Shown here: in pieces, positions 19,530 to 26,889 of the stretch | Numbering within the stretch: the stretch's first letter is position 1 | Layout: each line of letters opens with the position of its first letter | DNA from: CAWFGW01 sp963815495 | GTDB taxonomy: Bacteria > Bacteroidota > Bacteroidia > Cytophagales > JAAEPT01 | Direction of reading: 5' to 3' | DNA length: 64,000 bases | Assembly: GCA_963815495.1 (NCBI GenBank) | Contig: CAWFGW010000028.1 | Coordinates: 62,001 to 126,000 of the forward strand | The notes under the pieces: model-generated | What the model saw: the letters and a program-made list of their open reading frames with translations, nothing else | Told to the model about the DNA's origin: nothing | Databases searched by the model: none | Position numbers and translations under genes: made by a program

Positions 19530-20703
19530 TTCTAATCACAGAAATTATTTTCTGGTCAAGCTTTTTTCTTTTAGTACATACGTATGTGTTGTACCCTAGT
19601 AATTCTGAATTTTTTAGCGAAAAATAAACAACAAAATCAACACATATTTTCTCCTAAGGATTCGTTACCTAACATCTCTATTTTATTAGCTGTCTATCAA
19701 TGAAGAGTTAGTTATCGAAGAAAAAATTAAAACAACCTTTGACACCAAATACCCAATTGATAAAATTGAGTTTTTAATCGGCTCAGATGCCAGTAATGAT
19801 GGTACTGATACTATGATTAAAAAGTATCAAGAACAATACCCTCAATTAAAACTGAAGAGGTTTGCAGGAAGAACCGGAAAGCCCGGGATCATTAATCAGT
19901 TAGCTGCCGATGCTGCTCACGAAATATTAATCATTACAGATGCCAATGTCTTTTTTACTCCAACTACTTTTTTTGAGTTGATTAAACACTTTAAAAATGA
20001 ATCTATTGGGCTTGTCGGTGGTAATATTTTAAACTCTAACCTTAAAAAAGACGGAATTTCTCATCAGGAAAAAACGTATCTCAAAGGAGAAAATTCTATG
20101 AAATACAATGAAGGAGTCATCTGGGGAGCCATGATTGGTACCTTTGGTGGGGTATATGCCATTCGAAGAGCAAGTTATGCGCCCGTACCTTCAAAATTTA
20201 CGGTGGATGATTTTTATATCACCATGGCGGTGTTAGAAAACAACCAGCAAGTCATCATGGAATTGGAAGCAAAAGCTTATGAGGACGTGAGTAACCAAAT
20301 TTCAGAAGAATTTAGACGGAAAACTCGGATCTCAATCGGTAATTTCCAAAACCTTAAACGATTTTCAGGGCTGTTGGCTAATCCATTCAAAGGAGTTGCT
20401 TTTGCTTTTTTCTCGCACAAAGTAGCACGTTGGTTAGGACCAATTTTTTTACTTTTTATGCTGGCAACTTCGTTTTATTTACAAACATATCACCTAATTT
20501 ATAAGCTTGCTTTTTTAGGGGAAATAGCTTTTCTGTTATTACCTTTGATAGATTCACTATTTAGAAAACTAAAAATCCATTTTTATGGTTTACGATTCGT
20601 AAGCCATTTTATATGGATGAATTTGGCGCTATTAAATGGGCTAATAAAATTCCTTACAGGAGTAAAAACAAACATTTGGACACCAACACAAAGAAACCAA
20701 TAA
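19526..20703 (+). CDS. membrane glycosyltransferase family 2 (frameshifted)
   Basis: The reconstructed protein of about 392 residues begins with a membrane helix (MILITEIIFWSSFFLLVHTY) and then the GT-A start ISILLAVYNEELVIEEKI. The nucleotide-binding acidic cluster is IGSDASNDGT, the DxD-like ITDANVFF, and the base region VDDFYIT; three further C-terminal helices anchor it. This is the layout of processive or membrane GT2 enzymes. Breaks near 19597 and 19698 are each repaired by removing one base. Its TAA overlaps the ATG of ribBA (TAATG), a tight junction despite unrelated functions. Confidence 0.85.
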
Positions 20704-21956
20704 TGAGTGACGTGAAATTTAATACGGTTGAAGAGGCGATTGAAGCTATTAAAGCAGGTGAAGTTATTATCGTAGTAGATGATGAGGATAGAGAAAATGA
20801 AGGTGATTTCATTTGTGCAGCAGAATGCATTACTCCTGAAATTGTCAACTTTATGGCCACTCATGGTCGTGGATTAATTTGTGCCTCATTGGTGGAAGAT
20901 CGATGTGAAGCGTTGGATTTGGACTTGATGGTGGGCAAAAATTCAGCTACGTATGAAACGCCTTTTACAGTGTCAGTTGATTTAAATGGGCATGGTTGTA
21001 CTACAGGTATTTCTGCAAGTGACCGCTCAAAAACTATTAAAGCATTAGTAGACCCCAACACCAAACCTGAAGACCTTGGCCGCCCAGGGCATATTTTTCC
21101 TTTGAAAGCCAAAAAAGGTGGTGTATTAAGACGTTCAGGTCATACTGAAGCATCCATAGACTTAGCGCGTTTAGCTGGTTTTCAAGCCGCAGGGGTGCTG
21201 GTGGAAATCATGAATGAAGACGGCTCCATGGCGCGCGTACCGGATTTGGTAAAAGTAGCTGAAAGGTTCAACTTGAAGTTCATCACCATTAAAGATTTAA
21301 TCGAATACCGGTTAACAAAAGAATCGTTGATAAGCCGCGAGGTAGCCGTAGAAATGCCGACCAACTGGGGTGACTTTGAATTAATTGCTTACAAACAAAC
21401 CAATACCGGTGATGTACATTTAGCACTTAAAAAAGGCGATTGGGCACCTGATGAACCGGTAATGGTTCGTGTACATTCTTCTTGTGTGACGGGTGATATT
21501 TTTTGGTCTTTCCGTTGTGATTGTGGGTCACAGCTTCATAACTCCATGCAGATGGTGAATGATGAGGGCAAAGGAGTGGTGTTATACATGAACCAAGAAG
21601 GAAGGGGGATTGGCTTAATTAACAAACTAAAAGCGTACAAACTACAGCAAGAAGGGTATGACACTGTAGAGGCCAACGTAAAGTTAGGTTTTAAAATGGA
21701 TGAGCGTGACTACGGTGTAGGTGCACAAATTTTACGTGACTTAAACGTTTCAAAAATCAGGTTGATTAGTAATAACCCGAAAAAACGCGCTGGCTTGATG
21801 GGGTATGGCTTAGAGATTGTGGAAAGTATTCCGATTGAAGTAAAACCAAATGCACATAACGCCAATTACTTACAAACTAAACGTGATAAGATGGGACATA
21901 CCATCCTCGATGCAACACGTGCATCAACTTTCCAACCGGATGAGTCGGAGAAGTAA
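20703..21956 (+). CDS. ribBA: bifunctional DHBP synthase / GTP cyclohydrolase II
   Basis: Makes both riboflavin precursors: dihydroxybutanone phosphate from ribulose 5-phosphate, and the pyrimidine from GTP. The RibB half shows DDEDRENEGDF, ATHGRGLIC and RRSGHTEASIDLARLAG. The RibA half shows RVHSSCVTGDIFWSFRCDCG with three zinc cysteines, NQEGRGIGLINKLKAY and LISNNPKK. Starting at the ATG at 20703 (MSDVKFNTVEEAIEA) gives 417 residues, as in relatives; the frame stays open upstream but overlaps the glycosyltransferase. The ATG overlaps the preceding TAA. From here onward no gene in the window is frameshifted. Confidence 0.95.
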   Translation: MSDVKFNTVEEAIEAIKAGEVIIVVDDEDRENEGDFICAAECITPEIVNFMATHGRGLICASLVEDRCEALDLDLMVGKNSATYETPFTVSVDLNGHGCTTGISASDRSKTIKALVDPNTKPEDLGRPGHIFPLKAKKGGVLRRSGHTEASIDLARLAGFQAAGVLVEIMNEDGSMARVPDLVKVAERFNLKFITIKDLIEYRLTKESLISREVAVEMPTNWGDFELIAYKQTNTGDVHLALKKGDWAPDEPVMVRVHSSCVTGDIFWSFRCDCGSQLHNSMQMVNDEGKGVVLYMNQEGRGIGLINKLKAYKLQQEGYDTVEANVKLGFKMDERDYGVGAQILRDLNVSKIRLISNNPKKRAGLMGYGLEIVESIPIEVKPNAHNANYLQTKRDKMGHTILDATRASTFQPDESEK

Positions 21957-22320
21957 CTAGTGGTTGGTTGAACCTGATGTTATCTTATATACTTATTGGG
22001 GTTATTGTAATACAATTTGGCGGGGTTTGTAAATAGCACATCCAATAATCAACACCCCAAGTTGGTTTTTGGTATTGTAGGTGTTGTCACCAACGCAGCA
22101 GCAAACAACCCACACTTGGGATAAGGTCGTCATCAAAAGAGTTAAACAACAAACGGTGGGTTTTTTAGCTTCCCATAGCTTGTATTTTTCTTACAGATCA
22201 ATGATTTTGAGTACTTCTGAGTTCTCCATTCGCAAATAAATTCTACTTTCTGTTCCATTTTTGTTTTTACTTTCCAAGCCATGATATTCCCATTTTGATG
22301 AAAATGTTAATATCGGAAAG
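21957..22320. other. gene-free spacer with a palindromic repeat and a possible gene remnant
   Basis: No convincing gene is seen in this 364-bp stretch. It holds a relative of the 5705 hairpin at 22080-22095 (GGTGTTGTCACCAACG), and a wider pairing of CCCAAGT (near 22050) with ACTTGGG (near 22115). On the minus strand a stop at 22191-22193 ends a frame of about 40 codons reading WEYHGLESKNKNGTESRIYL and MENSEVLKIIDL. It looks protein-like, matches nothing recognised, and is cut at its 5' side next to the insertion-sequence relic. Confidence 0.35.
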
Positions 22321-22420
22321 TGTAAACAAGGAAGCTTTAAAAGTGTAAAGGAGGAAGGTTTAACGTACTAGATGTTCGTTAAGCTTCCCTGTTTACAAAG
22401 TTAAAGCTTGTCTGTTTACA
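22321..22420. repeat. 100-bp inverted array of four TGTAAAC repeats, probable IS481-type end
   Basis: Four ~21-bp copies of TGTAAACArrgAAGCTTTAAC lie as two direct copies (from 22321 and 22344) facing two inverted copies (22377-22397 and 22399-22420). The block therefore starts TGTAAAC and ends GTTTACA. Terminal TGT and repeated sub-units resemble IS481-family ends. The transposase relic stops inside the last copy (TAA at 22416-22418). The block could be an IS end with subterminal copies, a minimal non-autonomous element, or an operator. Confidence 0.55.
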
Positions 22421-22640
22421 CTAGATTTTGACTTAATCTAATTGATACTTGTTTATCTCTAATGTTCTTTTCATCAAAGAAACCTAAAAATATTTTACGA
22501 TAAAAGACTCTCCAGATACCGTTACCAACATCTTCTACACCAACGTATTTTCCTTTTTGTAGCAGACTGTTTCGGTTTACCACCGTGCGGTGGGTTTTGA
22601 CAAGTTTTGGTTTGTGTGGTTGTCTTGTGCGACTTGGCAA
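22416..22640 (-). pseudogene. IS481-like transposase C-terminal remnant
   Basis: The 74-codon frame ends in a segment typical of the C-terminus of integrase-core transposases of the IS481 group: GKYVGVEDVGNGIWRVFY followed by LGFFDEKNIR. Only this tail is present. The DDE catalytic core, which should lie upstream on the minus strand, is replaced by the spacer before the RhuM gene, so the element is dead. Its stop falls in the inverted-repeat array at 22321-22420, as expected for an IS end. The first ~25 codons (PSRTRQPHKPKLVKTHRT) are probably not transposase. Evidence is motif recognition only. Confidence 0.6.
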
Positions 22641-22667
22641 TGTGTATGGCTGAGAAGGGAGGGCTGT

Positions 22668-23690
22668 TTATTCATTGCTCTTCCCTTTCTTAGTAATTCG
22701 TTTCACTTCCTTGTCAAAGTCTGACTCAAATGCTTTGTCCTGCTCTATTCTAAACTTTTGATATTCTTGTTCGGCTAGTTGCTTGGCGATGGTAGCCGTT
22801 ACTTTTCCTGCATCTTTCAACACTTGGTAATCATTGAATTGAAGGAAGCCGTCCAGTTTACCAATCCAGTCATTCATTTTCATTGGATTTTGACGTTCTG
22901 CTTGAAGTTCGGCAAAGTCCAGATACATGGTAACAATTCGGTTCAGGTCTTTTAATTCCTTTTCGCTAAGATAGTTTTTGGCTACTGATACATCTGTTTT
23001 CAATACTTTGCCTGATGGAGCATTTTTCCAAGTGGTTAATCCCATGTTCGGTTTGTCGGCATCAGTTCTTTGTTTGATGATTTCCGCTGCTGTATTACCT
23101 GTAATTGCCCAATGCAACTTATTTTGAACAGTCTTATAGAATGTTTGGGTGATTTCTGCTTTTTGGTCGTAATCGATGCTGCATTGAGCGTAGATATCGG
23201 TGATTTTTTGATAAAAGCGTCTTTCGCTGGCTCGTATCTCTCTGATACGTTCCAGTAACTCATCAAAATAGTCCTTGCCGAAAATGGCGTTTCCTTGCTT
23301 GAGGCGTTCATCATCCATCGCAAAACCTTTGATGATGTATTCACGAAGGGTTTTGGTTGCCCAAATACGGAACTGTGTACCCTGTTGTGATTTTACCCGA
23401 TAACCAATAGAGATAATGACATCCAAATTGTAGAATGAGGTGGTGTATTCTTTGCCATCATCAGCAGTTGTTCGGAATTTCCGAACAACTGAATTTTCTT
23501 CTAATTCTCCCTCTTTAAAAACATTACTGATATGCTCACTAATTGTCGCTTTTGCTTTACCAAACAACTCTTGCATGGCTTTTTGGGTGAGCCAAACTGT
23601 TTCGTCTTGAAGTAGTACATCTACTTTTACATCCCCTGTTTGCGAAGTATAGAGGATGAATGAGGATTGGTTTGAACTTAATTCTTCCAT
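22668..23690 (-). CDS. virulence RhuM family protein
   Basis: The 340-residue protein matches RhuM throughout: VDVLLQDETVWLTQKAMQEL with a helix-turn-helix-like segment, LFGKAKATISEHISNVF, the block YNLDVIISIGYRVKS, then QGTQFRIWATKTLREYI and MDDERLKQG. A charged tail ends KEVKRITKKGKSNE. RhuM was named from a Salmonella pathogenicity island. Many homologues sit in defence or R-M loci, and the biochemical role is unknown. It lies 12 bp downstream of the HEPN-like gene and is probably co-transcribed with it. The IS relic follows. Full length with no frameshift, so apparently under selection. No hsdR, hsdM or hsdS gene is nearby. Confidence 0.92.
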   Translation of the reverse strand: MEELSSNQSSFILYTSQTGDVKVDVLLQDETVWLTQKAMQELFGKAKATISEHISNVFKEGELEENSVVRKFRTTADDGKEYTTSFYNLDVIISIGYRVKSQQGTQFRIWATKTLREYIIKGFAMDDERLKQGNAIFGKDYFDELLERIREIRASERRFYQKITDIYAQCSIDYDQKAEITQTFYKTVQNKLHWAITGNTAAEIIKQRTDADKPNMGLTTWKNAPSGKVLKTDVSVAKNYLSEKELKDLNRIVTMYLDFAELQAERQNPMKMNDWIGKLDGFLQFNDYQVLKDAGKVTATIAKQLAEQEYQKFRIEQDKAFESDFDKEVKRITKKGKSNE

Positions 23691-23702
23691 TAGCGATGAT
23701 TA

Positions 23703-24521
23703 TTAAAACCGTTTACTTTTTAATTCATTAAATTTATTTTGTAACTGTTTATCTGTAGCTAACTTCAATTTTTTTCTTTCGGAGTCTCCCCCAAACTTGA
23801 AAAGGTACCTCTTAGAGTCAATTGGAGTTGATATTGTGTCAAAATGAGCATAAACATCATTAACAAAATTAGTAATACGATTAGTAGTAAAGTCTTGTAA
23901 ATAACTTCTTGAATAGGTGTTAGAACAATGTAGCTGAAAAAGAGCAGCTAAAGCGTACATGGCATTATGAAGATTAGCACACTTTTTAGATTTTAATCCA
24001 TGATGTTTGATAGCATTATATGCGTTCCACCATTCTGGAGGTGTTTTTTCATCGACCCAGTGTTCGAAAGGCTTAATAACTTTGTTTAGTTGTCGAACAT
24101 AAATACCATAATGTTCACTTATATATGTTTTAATTGAAAAGTAATCGCCAAAATTCCAGATTTTCTCCTTTTTTAATTCGCCAGTTTTATAAGTTTCATT
24201 GTACTTTTTCCATAATTCATGGTTAGGATCTTCAGATATTAGAAATAATGCCCATTCCTTAAAGAAAATTTCTATTTGTGAACAAGTTCGGAGTATAATA
24301 TCCCTTAAAACAGGAGAATGTACAGAATGATGATTAGGGTCGTCTAAAGGAACGACTTTTATAAAATCAATAAAGTCTTGTTCTATGATTTGGTGTTGTT
24401 CATAGGTTTCTCCTAAACCAAAAGCCCCTCTTTCTTGATGATATTCACAGTATTTCCATCCTCCTTGTTTTTTGGATTCATCACAATTGATATGTAAACA
24501 GTTAGCAGAGTTTTCTTCCAT
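23703..24521 (-). CDS. hypothetical protein, HEPN-like with N-terminal Cys/His cluster
   Basis: No named family was recognised with certainty. The 272-residue protein starts with a possible zinc site: Cys8, Cys13, Cys25 and His28 (C-x4-C-x11-C-x2-H). The middle is helical, with DIILRTCSQIEIFFKEWALF followed by PPEWWNAYNAIKHHGLKSK (about residues 160-178) and ALAALFQLH. An arginine in an early helix plus a WxxYNxIKH segment late in the bundle recalls HEPN-superfamily proteins (RNases and toxin or scaffold domains). The exact Rx4-6H catalytic motif is not clear, so the call is an inference. It is followed after 12 bp by the RhuM gene. The two may form a defence or toxin-antitoxin pair. Confidence 0.6.
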   Translation of the reverse strand: MEENSANCLHINCDESKKQGGWKYCEYHQERGAFGLGETYEQHQIIEQDFIDFIKVVPLDDPNHHSVHSPVLRDIILRTCSQIEIFFKEWALFLISEDPNHELWKKYNETYKTGELKKEKIWNFGDYFSIKTYISEHYGIYVRQLNKVIKPFEHWVDEKTPPEWWNAYNAIKHHGLKSKKCANLHNAMYALAALFQLHCSNTYSRSYLQDFTTNRITNFVNDVYAHFDTISTPIDSKRYLFKFGGDSERKKLKLATDKQLQNKFNELKSKRF

Positions 24522-24753
24522 ACTTAAGCTCCTTTCAAAATGTTGCTATTCTCTTCGTTTGAATTGTAGAGCATATATACCAATAGATTTATTTCATTTC
24601 CAACCATGCCTTATTGTCTAAATTGATTTTGTATTCCAGAATTCTGAAAGTATCATATTAATTTGCCGAGTTTATAAGTTACAAAATAGTGAATCTGATT
24701 CTTTTTAGGCAAAGCGGTGGATAAGTTTAGCTCTTTTGGTTTTTTAGGGTTGG

Positions 24754-24827
24754 GTTGTGAGGTGGCAAAAACCAAATGTACTAAAATGTGCTGTGGGGGA
24801 TTTTTTTGGTTTTGCGTGGCATACAAC
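24754..24827. repeat. large imperfect stem-loop
   Basis: GTTGT at 24754 pairs with ACAAC ending at 24827. The inner arms GCAAAAACCAAA (24765-24776) and TTTGGTTTTGC (24805-24815) pair apart from one bulged A. The loop includes a GGGGG run. Such a shape could be a transcribed structure or a recombination site; nothing here decides. Confidence 0.5.
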
Positions 24828-24831
24828 AACT

Positions 24832-24857
24832 GAATAAACCACATATGTGGTTTATTC
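24832..24857. repeat. perfect 26-bp palindrome
   Basis: The half-site GAATAAACCACAT is followed immediately by its exact reverse complement, with no loop, centred on CATATG. It has no flanking T-tract on either strand suited to a terminator. A symmetrical operator or an element end is more likely. It lies ~310 bp upstream of the HEPN-like gene. Confidence 0.7.
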
Positions 24858-24931
24858 CTTTTATATGTTTTCTATAAATCTAATCAAAAATTCATTAAAA
24901 AGCCGTTATATAGTATCGAATCCAACTTTAT

Positions 24932-24965
24932 CCGTTTGTAAACGGAAATAAACGTTTACAATCGG
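24932..24965. repeat. 13-bp inverted repeat containing TGTAAAC and GTTTACA
   Basis: CCGTTTGTAAACG and CGTTTACAATCGG flank an 8-nt loop (one mismatch). The TGTAAAC...GTTTACA core equals the tips of the 22321-22420 array on the other side of the RhuM/HEPN-like pair, which may be coincidence or mark a former element boundary. Confidence 0.5.
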
Positions 24966-25115
24966 GTAAGGGGAATGGTTAAAGCTGGGTAATATTTTGA
25001 TCTCCAAGTAGAATGGAAACTGTTTAGTTGACAGTATAAATCACCAATATTGAAGGGGTTTCTCTTCTTAATAAATATTTAAAGGCTATCTTTAACAGAT
25101 ACTAAGCTTAACTTT

Positions 25116-25691
25116 ATGTCTTTTACCTCTTGTATCAAAAATACCTTCAGTTACTTTGTGCTGTTTTTTGCACTCATGCAAAGCTATACGTCATCTGCTC
25201 AGAGTGATATCATTTTTAAAACTTCAGGAACACTGCAAATCAATATCGTTGAAAATAATCGAATGTATGTTTTTAACTCCAACGAACTCTACACAGGCAT
25301 CAATCCTAACTTAAAAAAAATTGAAATAAAAGTACCTTTGACGTCCATCCAAGCAGTTGATACTGCTCATACAGGATTATTTTTTCACGTATTTAATCTC
25401 GATACCCTCCACGATGATTTTTTACGAATTTATATCGACTTTCCGAACGATAATATCGTGCTCACAGACTTTGTGAACAAACAAGAGGCATTTGTAGGCT
25501 CTGTGGACTTTGGTGAATTGGAAATCAAAGGCCAGGCCACAGTGGATGGTATTTATTCGATTGCAAACTTACTGTTTGACTTCGAGTTTCTGCTTGCCGG
25601 ACCTTTTGAACCTGAAGTTAGGATTAATAAAAAACCAGTTACTGAAATATGGTTAAATGCTAGTAACTTAACCGTCTACAGTGACCGTTAG
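25116..25691 (+). CDS. secreted hypothetical protein
   Basis: The 191-residue protein has a signal peptide (hydrophobic YFVLFFALMQSYTSSA before QSDIIF) and then a mostly beta-strand body with alternating hydrophobic residues (TLQINIVENNRMYVFNS, KIEIKVPLTSIQAVDTA, GELEIKGQATVDG). The size, the export signal and a SIQAVDTAHT...HDDFLR pattern loosely recall the YceI-like lipocalin barrel, but no diagnostic motif confirms it. It stands alone and converges on the serine aminotransferase gene, 11 bp away, with no terminator visible. Probably periplasmic; function unknown. Confidence 0.7.
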   Translation: MSFTSCIKNTFSYFVLFFALMQSYTSSAQSDIIFKTSGTLQINIVENNRMYVFNSNELYTGINPNLKKIEIKVPLTSIQAVDTAHTGLFFHVFNLDTLHDDFLRIYIDFPNDNIVLTDFVNKQEAFVGSVDFGELEIKGQATVDGIYSIANLLFDFEFLLAGPFEPEVRINKKPVTEIWLNASNLTVYSDR

Positions 25692-25702
25692 GGTGTCAAA
25701 CT

Positions 25703-26791
25703 CTAGTTATATTTCTCCTTCAGCTTTGCAATCAACTGATCAATAATTTCTGGCGAATGCGCTGGAAAATTTGCAATTCGGATTTGCGAATTTTTGTAGC
25801 TGCTATATCCAGCCCCAATCATCAAATCAAAGGGCTTCAAATAGTCATTGATTTCTGAAGGTAAAACGGACGTGTTGGCTACAATTACTGTTTGTGAACG
25901 GTGTGCAGGATTTTCTACCGCAAAAGAAAAGGTGTTGCTTTCGCTGATATACTGATACAATTTTGCAGCTTTCTCATCCGTTTCTTTTCGTATAGTCGCT
26001 ATACCTCTTTTTAGCATATCTTCACAAACTTTTCCCAGGAGGTAAATGCCTAAAGCATTCGGGGTAGAAGGAGTTTGGTTGACCTGTGCTTGTTTAATCA
26101 ACTCAGGTAAACTGTGGTGTGGGCCAATATTTTTTCCTGTTGCTTGTAAAATCATGCTGTGGTCAATGCAACGTTTATTTACCATCCAGACCCCTAAACC
26201 TGCTGGTAGACCAAAACATTTCTGAACCGAGAATAGTGCCGTATCAATTTTGGTGAAGTCGATGTCAGGGTAGGGTAGGGATGATACCACGTCCACAGCA
26301 ATAAGTGCCTCAGGATATTTTTCGCGGATGGTGTAAATGTCCTCTAAAGGAGTTGAAACACCAGAGCTTGTCTCATTGTGAGTGAATGCAATGAGTTCGA
26401 TGTCCTTCGGAATGGGTGCATTGGCTACATCATCAAAACCAAACCCAAAATCTACTTCAGTTTTTTGCGCAGCGATATCGCTACCTTCAGCATATTGGAA
26501 AAACTTTTTTGAGAAAGAACCATTCACGAAGTGATAACTACTTTCACCGACAAAGTTTTGGAAAATGCGTTCCCACGCTTCAGTGGCTGACCCTAGGAAG
26601 AAAATGTAATAATCATCAGGCAAATTAAGAAGTTGACGTAAGTTGTCAGTCGTAGATTTAGAAATCTCTTGAAATTTCCCACTGCGATGCGAAATGCTCC
26701 CCACGTCTTCTTTTAAAGCATCCTGAATGAAGGTATCAATGCCAGGGTACAATTGCGAAGGACCTGGTCCGAAGAAGACTTTGTTACTCAT
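25703..26791 (-). CDS. serC: class V aminotransferase, probable phosphoserine aminotransferase
   Basis: A PLP enzyme of 362 residues with the fold-type I, class V signature: GSATEAWERIFQNF, THNETSSGVSTPL, VDVVSSLPYPDID and the Schiff-base lysine in FSVQKCFGLPAGLG. It starts FGPGPSQLYPG, close to the SerC/alanine-glyoxylate group rather than the commonest Bacteroidetes SerC form. Location directly after serB and serA makes conversion of 3-phosphohydroxypyruvate to phosphoserine the most likely job. A REP-like inverted element separates it from serA (98-bp gap). Confidence 0.85.
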   Translation of the reverse strand: MSNKVFFGPGPSQLYPGIDTFIQDALKEDVGSISHRSGKFQEISKSTTDNLRQLLNLPDDYYIFFLGSATEAWERIFQNFVGESSYHFVNGSFSKKFFQYAEGSDIAAQKTEVDFGFGFDDVANAPIPKDIELIAFTHNETSSGVSTPLEDIYTIREKYPEALIAVDVVSSLPYPDIDFTKIDTALFSVQKCFGLPAGLGVWMVNKRCIDHSMILQATGKNIGPHHSLPELIKQAQVNQTPSTPNALGIYLLGKVCEDMLKRGIATIRKETDEKAAKLYQYISESNTFSFAVENPAHRSQTVIVANTSVLPSEINDYLKPFDLMIGAGYSSYKNSQIRIANFPAHSPEIIDQLIAKLKEKYN

Positions 26792-26805
26792 AGTCGTATT
26801 TTTTG

Positions 26806-26883
26806 TTATTCAGAGCGGAGCGAAGAAGCAGTCTGATAGAAACTTACTTTTATCAGAGATTCTTCGATTCCTAAGAATGACGT
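26806..26883. repeat. REP-like inverted element between serA and serC
   Basis: Two diverged copies of the unit seen at 2294 face each other: TTATTCAGAGCGG, then GCGAAGAAGC on the left, and GTCATTCTTAGGAATC, then GAAGAATC on the opposite strand at the right. The inner TCTGATA and TATCAGA sequences close the stem. As transcribed RNA it would fold into a long hairpin within the serB-serA-serC transcript and could tune serC expression. Confidence 0.7.
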
Positions 26884-26889
26884 AGGTAG

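Larger units (their letters stand above)
24522..25115. other. gene-free structured spacer upstream of the RhuM/HEPN-like pair
   Basis: About 590 bp without a credible gene; a 63-codon minus-strand frame at 24653-24844 has no protein-like features. The stretch contains a large imperfect stem-loop (24754-24827), a perfect 26-bp palindrome (24832-24857) and a 13-bp inverted repeat (24932-24965). It must also carry the promoter for the HEPN-like gene and, near 25087-25094 (TATCTTTA), a possible -7 element for the gene at 25116. Confidence 0.5.

Noticed and set aside
345..19705. Genuine pseudogenisation of nine genes in 1-20 kb
   Set aside because: The breaks are all single-base gains, they include essential dnaG, and protein sequence between them is fully conserved in character. 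Real decay would also show deletions and many substitutions.
345..19705. Programmed frameshifting as the cause of the breaks
   Set aside because: No common slippery sequence or stimulatory structure is seen at the sites, and the phenomenon stops abruptly near 20 kb.
20613..20702. Upstream extension of ribBA by 30 codons
   Set aside because: The stretch overlaps the glycosyltransferase reading frame, and RibBA homologues begin at about the ATG at 20703.
22344..22397. Integron attC-like boxes (GTTTAAC and GTTAAGC) in the repeat array
   Set aside because: The boxes are only about 27 bp apart end to end, far too short for an attC site with L boxes, and the array is better explained as IS481-type ends. 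No integron integrase is present.
24653..24844. 63-codon minus-strand frame as a gene
   Set aside because: It lies over a large stem-loop, has no protein-like pattern, and starts in the 26-bp palindrome.
24832..24857. The 26-bp palindrome as a transcription terminator
   Set aside because: There is no loop, GC content is low, no U-tract follows on either strand, and no gene ends next to it.
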